DNA of 64,000 nt from contig NW_019775369.1 in assembly GCF_001039355.2 (NCBI RefSeq), positions 233,539 through 297,538 on the forward strand, in the 5' to 3' direction. Made by a program: the position numbers and the translations under genes. Shown here piece by piece: positions 22,771 through 35,042 of this stretch. Under the pieces are notes generated by a model. The model worked only from the letters and a program-made list of their open reading frames with translations. It did no database searches and had not been told where the DNA came from. This stretch comes from Lingula anatina (Eukaryota > Brachiopoda > Lingulata > Lingulida > Lingulidae). Every line of letters starts with the position of its first letter. The first letter of the stretch is position 1.

Positions 22771-25059
22771 TTATGAAGTGAAAAGCCCATGTAAACCGAA
22801 CGGAACGTTAACATCAGTAGGCACCTCTGCCCGGGCCAACTCCACCATAGTTTTGGCGTCCAATATCAGCAAGAAGTCCGGCTTTCCTTGACCAACGTCC
22901 GTTACTGCCGTGAGCACCACACCGCTGTCCTCATCGTTCCCGGCGGACGCTAGAGGGACAAAGACAGGCTCACTGGGGTACTGGGTGTGGCTGCCGCGCC
23001 ATGCCACTTCCGTGCCGCTCTCCATATCCACTTTAACTACGGCGTTTCGATAGCTGTGCTTCCCTGCGAACGAGCCCCAGCAATAGACGTACTGGTACTT
23101 CTTACCGTTGTAGCTGGCGTAGTTAATTCGGGGAAGTTCCAAACCAGGTTTGCCTATCACGATGAACGTGCAGTGGATGCTCCCGTCTGTCATGTCATAC
23201 CGAGCTTCCATTCGGTTTCTGAAACGCTCCACGGTGATGAGATTCTCTTTCCTCGAGATCGCGTCAGATGTCGGTTTCAAAGGCAGCACGTAGCGACGGA
23301 CCTCCGGTAAAGTGTTTTCGGGGAACACTTCGCCCGAAAACAACCCGCTTTCAGGATCTAAATTCTTCAGATAGAAGGCGTCAATGATGCATGGGTCACT
23401 GTAACCGCACAGGTCTATTATCAAGTGGTCCTCCTCTTCATAAGCGTTGATATGATGGAAGACGAAGAAGGGGTCCGCAGTGAACAGTTTTGCTACCTCC
23501 TCATTGGTCTTTCGATTGACCAATCGGAACCGTGCTTTGATTGTTGGATACCATTCCATAGCTTCTTGAACGCTCTTTCTGGTCACCTTCATTGTCATCA
23601 GTTTCAGCACGTTCATGCCCAAAGGCTGCTCGACGAGCGCGTAGTAGTTCTCCGACATTGCAAAGCTGTGGAAATATGTTGGGAACGCTTTGAATTGGCC
23701 GTAAATCTTGGCAAGAATTTCTGGTTGGGGTTTATCTTCAGCTGGTTTGGGGCCTTCGTTGTTGGTAATCACGTCTAAACGTGATGGAATCTTGGACAAG
23801 TAGTAGATTGGCCTCCCGCCATACAGCGTGCCAAAGTTGTAGAAATTTCCCTCGGCGTCTATATGCGGGTGTGCAGGAGTGGCGACACTGATAGGTCGCG
23901 ACATGTCGATCCTCTTCTCCGTTGTTGTCAACGTCTTTGGGTCCAACTTGGTCCAGTACTTAGTTTCAGTAATGGCGAGCAAGGCGTCCTCGCAGGGAAG
24001 AAGGTTGACAGATGGATTATCAGTTATTCTGTCGTCGGAGAAGTAGGAAAAATACCTGGAGAATATGTTCTTACAGGGATCCGGGAAGCGAACAGTACCG
24101 AATCCGGAGTGGAGGATACAGTTTGTTGACATGGCTTTGGTATAGGCCTCACTCTCAATATATCTGAAAGACAAATAATACAATGTGTTAAAAAGTTTTG
24201 GTTTAGGCTTCACTCTCAACATATCTGAAAGACAAATAATGCTGTTTGTTGACATGGTTTTGGTATAGACTTCACTCTCAACATATATGAAAGACGAACG
24301 ATACAGTTTGTTGACATGGTTTTGTATAGGCTTTACTCGAAATGCATCTGAAAGATAAGCAACGCATAAAGATATGTGAACAGCAATGCCTTAGTATAAG
24401 TTACACTCTCAATACAAACGAAAATCAAAGTTGTTGCCTGTTTCCACATGTCCTTCACCTTGCTCGCACACATCACAACTGGTCAATCAGTCGAGTGAAC
24501 GAGAACCACGGCTTCAATATAATATATCATTAAATAAATAAATATTCTTGGAGAAATAAATAAGGACCGATAAATTTCCAAGAAACAGAAAACAAAATGC
24601 AGTCCACTCTCCATGTACATTGCCTTTCTTTAGCCATCGTGCCATTCAATCTTTAAGGTAACAGAGAGAATACTATATATTTTGGATGGTTGTGATCAAG
24701 TTTCATAAAGTTTAAGAGAAAAAAAAACTTTGAGTTGAGCCTTAATCCCTAGTATTTAAAAAACACAGTTTATGTTCTAATCTGTTTCTCTAAATCCAGT
24801 GTAAATAATTTCCCTGGTTATACTAATTTTTGTTACAGTGCATGACTAAACTGCACCATAACCGTCTACATCTTCAGACAAACAAAACTTCAGTTTATCA
24901 TTACTTACTTGCTGTGAAATTGTACGGTGCCCTGTTCTATGGTGAAGCTATAGACCATTGCCAGACCATCAAAGAAATGGCGCATCCTGTAATTCCCCAC
25001 TTCAAACTTGGCTGGAGCAACACGATGTAGAGAGCCGCTGAGATCCGCAGGGACTGTGC
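22771..25059 (-). CDS. carotenoid cleavage oxygenase, copy 1 (first exon not found)
   Basis: A BCO/RPE65-family enzyme. Members are non-haem iron enzymes that oxidatively cleave carotenoids, or isomerise retinyl esters in the RPE65 branch. Two exons are visible: 24,909-25,059 (151 bp; GTVPADLSGSLHR and HFFDGLAMVYSF motifs; GTAAGT donor) and 22,771-24,163 (1393 bp, CTTTCAG acceptor, TAA stop at 22,771-22,773). The junction codon AA|A gives Lys. The frame is intact and carries FPDPCK, TPAHPH, YFHSF, FHHINAYE and a terminal LHGLF, which supply the four iron-ligand histidines of the family. Copy 2 shows that about 25 N-terminal residues are missing. Their exon is not recognisable between 25.1 and 32.4 kb, where this duplicon differs from the others. 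The gene may use another first exon or be 5'-truncated. Substrate cannot be told from sequence. Confidence 0.88.
24118..24359 (-). repeat. about 61-bp tandem copies of the exon-3 acceptor region
   Basis: The real acceptor plus first codons (near 24,130-24,178) is followed by three degraded copies, recognisable by cactctcaacatatctgaaag-like cores at about 24,211, 24,272 and 24,332, at 60-61 bp spacing. Two retain an AG acceptor. Copy 2 has a single acceptor region, so this is an expansion specific to copy 1. Splicing to the first decoy would reach a stop codon within about ten codons. Confidence 0.85.
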
Positions 25060-25109
25060 CTGAAACGAAGCAATGTCAGTTTTCAAAACAACCAAGGTAC
25101 CAAGGTAGA

Positions 25110-26044
25110 TTTACGACTGTTAAGCCTCTCTTCTGGTCCTCAAATCAAGTTCGGTCCTTTGATTCTAAACTGTTTACCAGAGGCTCTGTTCTGGTCCTAC
25201 ACCTGTAAATGTCCATCATGACGTGTTCAAACGTGTTCCCCAAACGTGTCCTTGGCTGACTCTCTTTTGGGCCCCAAACTTTTTCTGCGGTATAGTCTTC
25301 ATTTGGAAACCTGCCAGTATGACGTTCGGGGGAGGGGAGGGGATTAATTACTTGCAGTTAAGCAACTCAGCTAACGGTCATTTGGTTGATTCGCGAGATC
25401 AACAGACTAGCTGACTGTTATTTCACAGCATAAACTGAAAGATATAAATTGCAGAGTAACCTTGTGTTGCAAGGATACTACTTATAATTATTTATTCCCT
25501 TCATGCTCCCTCCCCCCCTCCCCGGGCACTTGTAATTGATACTCCGTATCTTGATTAATGTGGAAGAATCGAAAGATGAAAAGAGCGCCCAGACATGCCT
25601 TTGACAGGTCAGGTCACGAAGTAACGGATACGGCATCCCAGGCCACAAAATATGGCTTCACAGGGCAGTGAACAAACTCGAGAAATTTCCCTCTCCGACA
25701 ATATTCCGAGCATATATGGTCACCCTGCTTCCTACATGTCTTTGCAACAATTCAGTATCATTATACTGAATTATATTACTGTTCTATTACTGATATTATT
25801 TTCAACCATCTCATAAAATTTGATATTTGAAGAAAATTTTATTGCAGGATTTTACAATATCACTACTTTACACCATTGCTATTATATGGCGCAGAGTACA
25901 GGTCCCAAACAGGTATAGCTGCAAACAGTAAAATTGTTTGATATTAATAAAAATATAAACATTAATTTAACTATTTATTATTGCCAAGATGTGTTTAGTT
26001 TATAACACTCTCCTCTAGTTCGGGACATTTACAGAATGCCTTAA
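25110..26044. other. duplicon-1-specific sequence, no gene seen
   Basis: Similarity to duplicon 2 stops at about 25,110, roughly 50 bp upstream of exon 2. No match to the 73-bp first exon of copies 2 and 3 was found here. Confidence 0.5.
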
Positions 26045-27554
26045 CCTCTCTCTCTCTCTCGTCATAAATCAAAGTATCTGGGGGGGGGGGGTATATATAT
26101 CTTCTTAACCGACCAAGCTAGATAGTCACGAAACACGATAAAGTATATCAGTATAAAGGCTCAACTTGACTTTTTTTATTTCAAATCGTTATTTCATAAC
26201 ATAATAGTTGCTATGCCCTTATGCTCCCCCTCCCACCCTGAACTCTTGTAATAAATATTCACTTTTTTTTCATATGAAAGATGAGAGCGTAAATTAACTT
26301 ATCCCAACCGCTCACGTTTTGCATAACGCTTTTATTAATGTTTCATATTACTTTTAATAACTGCTGACTGCTTTCTCTGTTAGAGGGTACAATGACATAA
26401 ACCAGTGAAAGTAATGGAACGTGTCATGTGTTTATTCCGATATTGATCTAAATATATGTGGCTCACATTTTCACTTTTTGTTGAAAGTTTGCGGTGTTTT
26501 AAAGGGTCATAAAGTGACCAATTTTTGAGATAGCGTTATGCAGGACTTCGGTAACTTTTATATAAACGGAAAATAATATACTGTAGATTGATTCACAGCT
26601 CTGCCTCCGGTCGAATGCAAGCCCGTAAGGACCAACCAAAATTAAATGCCCGTGTCTGGTGCGGGTGCTCTGTTTTCGTGGTTCTCTTACATAATTGTGC
26701 GGTGCTTCGTTAATCTGGCAACAAATGTCGCTACAGATGAGATGCAAATAAAACGGTATAATGATCGACGCGAAAATGCCTTTAGTCTGTTTTGATGCTN
26801 CCTCTCTCTCTCTCTCGTCATAAATCAAAGTATCTGGGGGGGGGGGGTATATATATCTTCTTAACCGACCAAGCTAGATAGTCACGAAACACGATAAAGT
26901 ATATCAGTATAAAGGCTCAACTTGACTTTTTTTATTTCAAATCGTTATTTCATAACATAATAGTTGCTATGCCCTTATGCTCCCCCTCCCACCCTGAACT
27001 CTTGTAATAAATATTCACTTTTTTTTCATATGAAAGATGAGAGCGTAAATTAACTTATCCCAACCGCTCACGTTTTGCATAACGCTTTTATTAATGTTTC
27101 ATATTACTTTTAATAACTGCTGACTGCTTTCTCTGTTAGAGGGTACAATGACATAAACCAGTGAAAGTAATGGAACGTGTCATGTGTTTATTCCGATATT
27201 GATCTAAATATATGTGGCTCACATTTTCACTTTTTGTTGAAAGTTTGCGGTGTTTTAAAGGGTCATAAAGTGACCAATTTTTGAGATAGCGTTATGCAGG
27301 ACTTCGGTAACTTTTATATAAACGGAAAATAATATACTGTAGATTGATTCACAAATCTGCCTCCGGTCGAATGCAAGCCCGTAAGGACCAACCAAAATTA
27401 AATGCCCGTGTCTGGTGCGGGTGCTCTGTTTTCGTGGTTCTCTTACATAATTGTGCGGTGCTTCGTTAATCTGGCAACAAATGTCGCTACAGATGAGATG
27501 CAAATAAAACGGTATAATGATCGACGCGAAAATGCCTTTAGTCTGTTTTGATGC
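26045..27554. repeat. near-identical 755-bp duplication across a single N
   Basis: 26,045-26,799 and 26,801-27,554 are the same sequence apart from very few bases (for example cacagctctg versus cacaaatctg). They are joined by one N at 26,800. Both start with the same CT microsatellite. This is best explained as an unmerged contig end or haplotype rather than a biological tandem. The 105-109 codon minus-strand frames at 26,499-26,828 and 27,255-27,572 are the same frame counted twice and have no recognisable motif. Confidence 0.85.
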
Positions 27555-28764
27555 CTTTAGTCTGTTTTCCATGTATGCACATCTACTATAATGTATAGGG
27601 CGAAAAAGAAATTGAGACGTCCCTGGAGTCGAGACAAAATCTATGTTAAAGAATCCCGATTCTGTAATAAAAAAAATTACCAGCTAGGTTTGTCTCATTT
27701 AAATTAATTTGAATTGTGCTGTATAACAAGAGAGGCAGTCAATGTGAGGGTCGGTGGCACTTTTAATGGTGGGGATCGAGTATTTAAATTCACAGATTTC
27801 GGGCATTAAAGAAAATTTTGTGGTTTCCAGGGGTCAGTTTGTAAGATCAAAATTCATGCCAGGGCGCTGTTCTGAATCTTTCCCTTGAAGTGGTAAATTG
27901 AAACGGGGATGTTAGCCTTTAATTTTACCCAAGGGAGTACGGCGTTGTATAACAGTAAATTGCATTGGTATGCATACTTATACTACGTAGTTATACTGGA
28001 TCTGTCCTCTACCATTAGTCCATCAAATCGCCTCAATGTCTTTGGTCAGATCACTGGGTTTTCATGATATTCCCTTCACTGTACGCTCCTAAAGCAATAC
28101 AATTGGGATGCTAAGTTGTCATCCTATAGCAAAACATCACTTGAACATTATCCGAATGATATGGGATATATAGCTTGTGAAGGCCTAGGTATAAATACCA
28201 ACAAGGTATGCAGCACATCTCTAAACCAGCCCCGTCAATCAAACACACATGGTCAGTTGCGTCTTAGTTTAATTGCAGTCAAACAGGCAAATAGGCTTTA
28301 ATTACGAATATGTTGCGCGTTTATTAATAAACTCTGTTTATTTTAGATCTGCTGATTCGAAAATAATATAATCCATTTCTACTACTTGCACAAAACGCCT
28401 ACATTTTGGCAGTTTTATAATGACCATACCTAAACCCTAAAAACTGAAAATTGAAAAAAAAATTCTGAAAACAAAACGCGTAAAAGAATAAAGTAGCTAG
28501 ACTATCCTTCATAGGGAGCTCTTTACATAAATTGAAGTATTAATAGATTTATAAAACGTATGCAGTAAAAATCCATTATATACTGTGCCTATATAAGGGA
28601 CTAAGTTCTGATTTAAGCTCTGAATCACTATAGTTCTTGACAGTCTAGTGGACATTTAGGAAATTCACGGGAATAAACGCGTCCATATGAAAATAAGAGC
28701 TTATACTAACTTGAAACGGAATAAAGAACGCACGATCATGACAGTGAGTGAGTANGTTACTATT
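27555..28764. other. intergenic, nothing recognised; N at 28,755
   Basis: No exon or repeat is supportable. Unlike most other single-N positions, the N at 28,755 has no obvious duplicated flanks. Confidence 0.4.
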
Positions 28765-29319
28765 GGCGGCCATTTTGGATTTAATACACCTTTAAAAGCA
28801 AATATTGATTCTGAATTCATACCGTGGTGTTTTTTAACCTTTGTATGATATTTACGCCCTTAAAAGACTATATACTTGTAGTTTTAATTAGAAGCCGTAT
28901 TGTTGGAGGCCATCTTGGATTTGAAGGCCATTTTTAAATTTTCGGATATGCCCATACATCCAAACTTGCTCAGAATTTCATTTTTCACAAACCTGCCAAA
29001 TTTTATGCTTGTAGTTTTAAGTGCTTGATGAATTCCCCATTCAAATGGATATCTTGAATAAATGGTCTGCTTTTTTTACTTTTGGCGGCCATTTTGGATT
29101 TAATACACCTAAAGGATTCATACCATGGTGTTTTCTAACCTTTATATGATATTTTAAGTCATTAGAAGACTATGTACTTGAAGTTTTAATTTGAAAAGGT
29201 ATTTTGGTGGCCATATTGGATTTGACGGCCATTTTGGAATTTTCAGACATGCCCATATATCCAAATTTGCTTAGAATTTTATTGTCCATAAGTGTGCCAA
29301 ATTTCATGCTTGTAGGTAA
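28765..29319. repeat. 319-bp tandem repeat, 'ggcggccattttggattt' type
   Basis: Unit 1 is 28,765-29,083; a diverged, partly deleted second unit runs to about 29,319. Each unit has ggcggccattttggatttaatacacct at its start and a related 'ggaggccatcttggatttgaaggccatttt' half-way, suggesting an older internal duplication. No coding capacity was recognised. Confidence 0.8.
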
Positions 29320-31204
29320 AAAATGCACAATTTTTCACCAATTTCCTGGACTAGAAGCATATGAGTGGATGGCACATTATCACTGTTTTCCACAAAATTG
29401 TTTTCCTAATAAAGGCGCAATTGAGGGTCATGGTGGATAGAAGTATGGAGGACTCAAAGTAAGTCACAAGTAACAGAATACTTGTTACACGACAGGTACT
29501 ATTCTCTCGCAGTACAACAGGAAGCTGTCAAACAATAATCAAATTCATAGGTTACTATTTCGAATTTTTCTGCTTAAGATTCATCCAAGTGCGCCTACGT
29601 TACACAACAGTTGAAAAGTTTTTGACATGCAACCTCCGTACTCATGCTCCAACTTTTTACAAGAGAACATGCGATAAGTAGCCTACACTGTATCAATGTA
29701 CCCAACTAAAAACACTTTGGTTTCCGAGAGCAGTTCTATCTTTCAGAACATTAGTATTTCACCTCATAACCTTCAAAACTCATTTAAGCGTTGAATTTCA
29801 CATGCCACTTTGTTCCATTAGCAGATAGGAACCATGTGTACAAAAGGAAGAGTGGCAAAATTGCCAAATGAATATGTGTAACCTACTACTTCGTCAACGT
29901 CACATTCAGCAACCGCAAATTAATGTCAAGAAGGATGCCGTGTGGAATTAATGTGCATTATAGTATATATATATCCCAAGATTCTCGCCGAGGGTAGAGA
30001 GGGATAAGTTGATAAACCAATGAATGATCCTGTCATCACGGCTATGAAACCGAGACGACCAGCAGATGAACAACAAAAGTAATTGATAGCAGCCTTCACG
30101 TAAGTGATCGTGCAGCACCAGGAGGTACCGGTAAGTCGACTATTTTAAGTGTAAAAAAGTTACCTTGTCAGGTCAGTTAGGGTCACTATTTGGCTGTGGA
30201 ATAAAACCCCTTTATATTTTTTTGCGGTGTATTAATTAAGACTTGACATTCAGTTGGAATTTGATTTCAAGTGCTAGTTAAGGAGGAGTGGATTGTAGAC
30301 TAAATATACTGAAACATACTTGAAATGTAATACTCAACGACCTAGGGACGGGTTTTGCATGTCAAAGGACAATTACCTTTAACGTTAGGAAACCATTCCA
30401 AAATCAATTAAGATGTAACTTAGAGCCTGTGACAGGACATCAAATTGGAATTATCGAATATAAACCCCTTGGCTGTTGTCAATAAACCTCCCCAATCGGC
30501 CTGTTTCCCCCCTCGACATTTCGACCGTGACCCTGAAATACACGTAGCACATGATGGAATTATAACTACCATAGCAACGCTGGTATTTGGGTCATTAAAA
30601 CTACTATCTTCGAAGAAGCGTTCATTCAAATGAAGAATTTGATAGAAAAAACATATTATCTCCCCCACCACCAAATTATTGATCGCCAGGCAAACCATTC
30701 CAGTACTTACTTATCTTCAATATTGCAGAAAATAAATATGATTATATTTTAGAGAGCACATTACTTATCGTTTGAAAATACATGTATATTGTTTTTATTT
30801 GTTTTGATTTCCATACCCAAGAGGATTATAATTGAATAAATCGAGAACGTGATGACACATTTTACAGTGTCCAACAAAACCTTCCATTTAATCATGATCA
30901 TTCATTTGTGTCATAACGAGAATACAGTATGCCTATCTCTGCAAAACGTAAGATTTTTTGGGGACTGCCATTGTGAATGATCAAATGCTGTCATAAGAGT
31001 AGGCTAATTTCATTTGGAACGAATGTTCCATATTATGTTAAACAATGGTAGGTACATGTATGAAAATTATACATGTATATAGGCCTACCCGATCGTGTCT
31101 TCAAATTAAAATTTCAATTAAAATAATTATATAAAATACGTTGAACTTCGTCACATTACTAGAAACGCCGAAATGACTGACCGCTGAACGGTTTCTAACT
31201 GATA
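29320..31204. other. intergenic, nothing recognised
   Basis: AT-rich sequence. A minus-strand open frame at 30,420-30,698 has no motif or splice support. No first exon for oxygenase copy 1 was identified. Confidence 0.35.
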
Positions 31205-32407
31205 GGGGAGATCGGGGCTAGTTGGACCCCGGGGTAAGTTGGCCCCCCGTCAATTTATGAAAAAGTAACTACGGGGTAAAAAAAACTGGCCACATACTCT
31301 TGTAAAGTGACTGTAGCCTACAATGCTAGGGAAGTGTCGGACGTTAAAAAGTTTTACTTAAGCGGTGAGTCGAAATAAACGATTTTTGCACCTAAAAGTA
31401 GTTTTGTTTAAGAGATTTAAACATCTATTTTCATAGGCTTTTGATCAAATATGATATATGTATAGGGCATCAAACTGAAGCTCATTGTTTCAAGTTTCAC
31501 AGAGATGTATCATCGTTGCTCATTCTAGCACCATAAATGGCTGCCATCCTTTAAAATAAAAAGTGTGCACCCGGGGCTAGTTGGCCCCCTTGACTCGGGG
31601 CAAGTTGGACCATCATATTACCCACAAACCTTTGCGCGCAACAGAGCTAGAGACCATTGTTTTAAACAAACTCGATGGTTTAAAACTGAATTTGTTCCTT
31701 TCTTTTTAAACGAAAATTTATTATTCGTTTTCTTTCATTAAAAACCTGCTTTATACCATCATTAATTTATTCTTTATTAAAACAAAACAAATTCTGTTGA
31801 TAGATATTTTGGTTCTTGCAACACATAGACCCCCCTACAACGTGACGTACGGAAACCTCAATAAATCTGCCTCATTTGAACTATTTATTCATCAAAAAAT
31901 CTCGAAAANTTACTTTCTTTTAAAGCGAAAATTTATTATTCGTTTTCATTCATTAAAAACCTGCTTTATACCATTATTAATTTATTTTTTATTAAAACAA
32001 AACAAATTTATTGATAGATATTTTTGTTCTTGCAACACATACCCCCCCCCCCTACAACGTGAGGTTCAGAAACCTCAATAAATCTCCCTCATTTGAACTA
32101 TTTATTCATCAAAGACTCTCAAAACTCAATTTCATAAATTTAAAAAAATTTATAAAAAATGTATTTTCAAGGCGTTTACACGGGTTATTTACTTCATTTT
32201 GCAAGTTGGCCCCCCTGACGTCAACTGCGTTTTTTGTCAAATTGTGAGCCATCTGGCATTATACGTGTATTTGAAAAATAATGACGTTGCATACGTAGCT
32301 TAGTTCATGGGGCTTACTTTAAAACCGGTTTTGTTACTCTAACTCATTTCTAGTTGGAACTACAAGGCCAAAAGTGTCTGACTGGGCCAACTAGCCCCGG
32401 TCTCCCC
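31205..32407. mobile_element. 1.2-kb DNA element, 'agttggcccc' inverted ends, TA duplication
   Basis: The ends GGGGAGATCGGGGCTAG and, inverted, GGGGAGACCGGGGCTAG match at 20 of 21 bases overall. They are flanked by TA on both sides (31,203-31,204 and 32,408-32,409). Internal copies of ggggcaagttggnccc-type sequence occur at about 31,572, 31,600 and 32,203. There is no transposase frame. The interior includes an assembly duplication (about 31,698-31,908 versus 31,910-32,112) across the N at 31,909, so true length is probably near 1.0 kb. It sits exactly where collinearity of duplicon 1 with duplicons 2 and 3 resumes. Confidence 0.75.
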
Positions 32408-33350
32408 TATTGATTTATTTATTTATTTATTTACTTATTTATGTATTTATTTGGAGTACTATGATAATGTTACTCCAACTGTCAATTGTACATTGTTATG
32501 GAACGTTAATTACGTTTTTAGACAAAAAAAAACTTGTTTATTTAGGTCTATTTGCATTTGCAGTATTGTTCTTCTTGCATACATACAGGTATGTGACCTA
32601 CATTGCACTTACGCAAAGTCATCAAAACTCCCCCCCCCCGGCACCCCTATAGCATTCACGTATAAAAGAGACTATACATTATTATCCCAGGCTCACAATA
32701 GGGCTGCGTTAACGCTTTTTTTAGTCCAAATTAAATCTGGTGCGGAGAATTGGTGTATTCACCTTCCTCCCCACATGCCGTCCTGGGCCAATGCCTGACA
32801 CGACGGAACAGAACTGGGTAGTTGCCAACTGTGACAAGGCGTGACAGGAATAGTAGTCCTTCAGGAACCGTAGTCTGTTCCCCATTATACTTTGTACAGG
32901 TGACATTCGACTAACTTAACCTGTACTAATCATATGGGAGCCCGCGCGGACTTCCAATCATTGGACTATACCATTTCTGTCACACCTGTAACCCTAATCT
33001 GTAAGATGACCGTACACGACCCCGGGATTCCATTCCCAGAACTTCCATTTCTATCACACCGGTTGTGTGGAGAGAGAGGGGGGGAGGGGGGGGGCGCGGG
33101 GCACAGTCAGGTTTATTTATATAATCTGTTGTGGTGAACGCTAGTTCTCAAACAATTTGAACAGTGCTACGCATTCATTTCACATGACCATATAACAAGG
33201 TGCACCTAAGCGAGGCATAATATTGATAATAAAAATAAATAAGGACACAACCTTGCCCTTTGAAATTGCCTTTTACACACAAAATTAAATTACAATATAC
33301 AGGGGTAGGCCTACCTGTTTACAGTATTCTTAGCTGCTTTTATAAGAATA

Positions 33351-33650
33351 TTAAACGTGCAAACAGCTGTAGATTGACGGCATATCAACAGCGAGGACTG
33401 CGCACATCGATGTTCTGAAGTTCTCGGTAGCGAGGACGGTGAAAAGCGTCTCTCTAGACAGATGGGTCAACGCTTCGCTGTTACGCAAGGGTCGACGCTT
33501 TTTGTGACGCGAGGCCAGCCATATAGCACTACCTGCAGCCTGGAGTGAGTTCATGTCAGGACACAAGATGGAGGACATATTAGGCCAGTAAACGAGCATA
33601 TTTTCCTCTATATGCCATCTCAAGCGCGCATTGTTCTGTATTGTTTTCAT
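33351..33650 (-). other. conserved short ORF, duplicon 1 copy (unknown)
   Basis: An open frame of 99 codons whose last 75 codons are also open, at the same place, in duplicons 2 (41,788-42,009) and 3 (51,162-51,383). All share SILCPDM, LQAAGSAI, ETLFTVLA.ENFRTSMCAVLAVDM and YSCLH. Differences between copies include compensating indels that keep the frame. No domain is recognisable. It lies upstream of the oxygenase on the same strand, so it could be an upstream exon, a separate small gene or chance. The block is duplicated again at 33,823-34,030 across the N at 33,822. Confidence 0.3.
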
Positions 33651-34197
33651 AACCTTTGCGTATTAGGGGAAATAAGAGACAGAGAAAGTTATGTAGTAAC
33701 CAAACAACATGTGTGAAGCAGTGGTGTCAGAAAAATATCCACATTTCTTTTGTGGAAAATCCCAGGCTTAAGGTGAGGGTCCCCTTTATTTTTTATTTTT
33801 TTTTTGGGGGGGGGGTGTAGANAAAGCGTCTCTCTAGACAGATGGGTCAACGCTTCGCTGTTACGCAAGGGTCGACGCTTTTTGTGACGCGAGGCCAGCC
33901 ATATAGCACTACCTGCAGCCTGGAGTGAGTTCATGTCAGGACACAAGATGGAGGACATATTAGGCCAGTAAACGAGCATATTTTCCTCTATATGCCATCT
34001 CAAGCGCGCATTGTTCTGTATTGTTTTCATAACCTTTGCGTATTAGGGGAAATAAGAGACAGAGAAAGTTATGTAGTAACCAAACAACATGTGTGAAGCA
34101 GTGGTGTCAGAAAAATATCCACATTTCTTTTGTGGAAAATCCCAGGCTTAAGGTGAGGGTCCCCTTTATTTATTTTTTTTTTGGGGGGGGGGGTGTA
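33450..34197. repeat. about 370-bp duplication across a single N
   Basis: 33,450-33,821 and 33,823-34,197 are nearly identical, including a poly-T/poly-G tract at the right end of each, and are separated by one N at 33,822. The probable cause is assembly. Confidence 0.85.
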
Positions 34198-34772
34198 GAG
34201 AGGGATTGTGATCACTGTTTGCCAAATAAAAATCAATGCAAAAATGACATTAAATGAAATTAATACCTCTTTAAAAATGAGAGTTGCAAATCACAAATCA
34301 CCAGGTATAATGATTAAGCTTCACGAATGATAGTGAATAAAAAAGTCGCATTCACGAGTCATGGGAACGGGATGGTACACGGATCACGGCAAACATTATG
34401 AACCGACCATGCATCTCGTGAAATAAGAAAGTGGCTTGCAATGATAACAAAAATACCCGATGAGAGCTTCAAAATTCAGATGTGATCTTCAGGCAAAGAG
34501 GTGAACTTCTCAATTCCACTTTTCATTAAAAATTTATACATAAATTGCTCTAGCATCCGAGCCCTTCCTTAACGTGGAACTAACGTACAATGTATATTGA
34601 AAAATGATATGGAATTCACCATTTCGTAGACAGTATTCGGTCTCTAATACGATCTGCTCTCAGCTACTGCAGTGAGTGTATCCGTGGTTACCACAATATC
34701 GTATAGATGGCGCGGTGATAACTTCCATGCCCTTGCCATTAAAGAGATAACGACCAGGGAGTCGCCCTCTAA
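34198..34772. other. duplicon flank, no gene
   Basis: Collinear with 42,030-42,421 plus 44,916-45,005 and with 51,395-51,890. This shows that the 2.5-kb block at 42.4-44.9 kb is an insertion specific to duplicon 2. Confidence 0.7.
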
Positions 34773-35042
34773 GACTGGGTTCCCATGCCTAGAGATATAG
34801 ACTCCATGATCTAACAGGATCGATCCGTCTCCAAGGGGTTTCTCGCTGAATTGCTCTCAACTTAAGCGGCTTAGATGTCTGGCATGCGTACTGAAACTCT
34901 TAAACGATGATTAATTACCCCCTAGCAGCTTCAGTAGGCGTGACAGATATCTAAGCCGCTTAAGTTGATTGAAATTTAGTGAGAAATCCTCCAGGAGACA
35001 GTTCGATCCATAGTCAGTACGACAGGGTCTGGGAATAGTCCC
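34773..35042 (+). mobile_element. family-A MITE at the left edge of duplicon 2
   Basis: Runs from GACTGGGTTCCCATGCC to GGTCTGGGAATAGTCCC. Internal arms agcggcttagatgtctggca and tgacagatatctaagccgct are separated by about 60 bp. It is equivalent to the MITE at 19,152-19,361. Confidence 0.85.

Larger units (their letters stand above)
19152..34770. repeat. duplicon 1 (carotenoid oxygenase copy 1)
   Basis: 19,152-25,110 aligns collinearly with 34,773-39,850, and 32,410-34,700 aligns with 40,690-42,421 plus 44,916-45,005. The 7.3 kb between (25.1-32.4 kb) has no counterpart in duplicons 2 and 3. The part matching 45.0-47.8 kb is absent, so this duplicon is truncated at its right end where duplicon 2 begins. 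Confidence 0.8.

Noticed and set aside
22987-24129. Plus-strand frames of 63-117 codons across the oxygenase exon (also at 37,796-38,917 and 48,148-48,831)
   Set aside because: They are antisense shadows of the long minus-strand coding exon and recur only because that exon is triplicated.
26499-27572. Two similar 105-109 codon minus-strand frames that look like a tandem gene pair
   Set aside because: They are one frame copied across an assembly N, with no recognisable domain.
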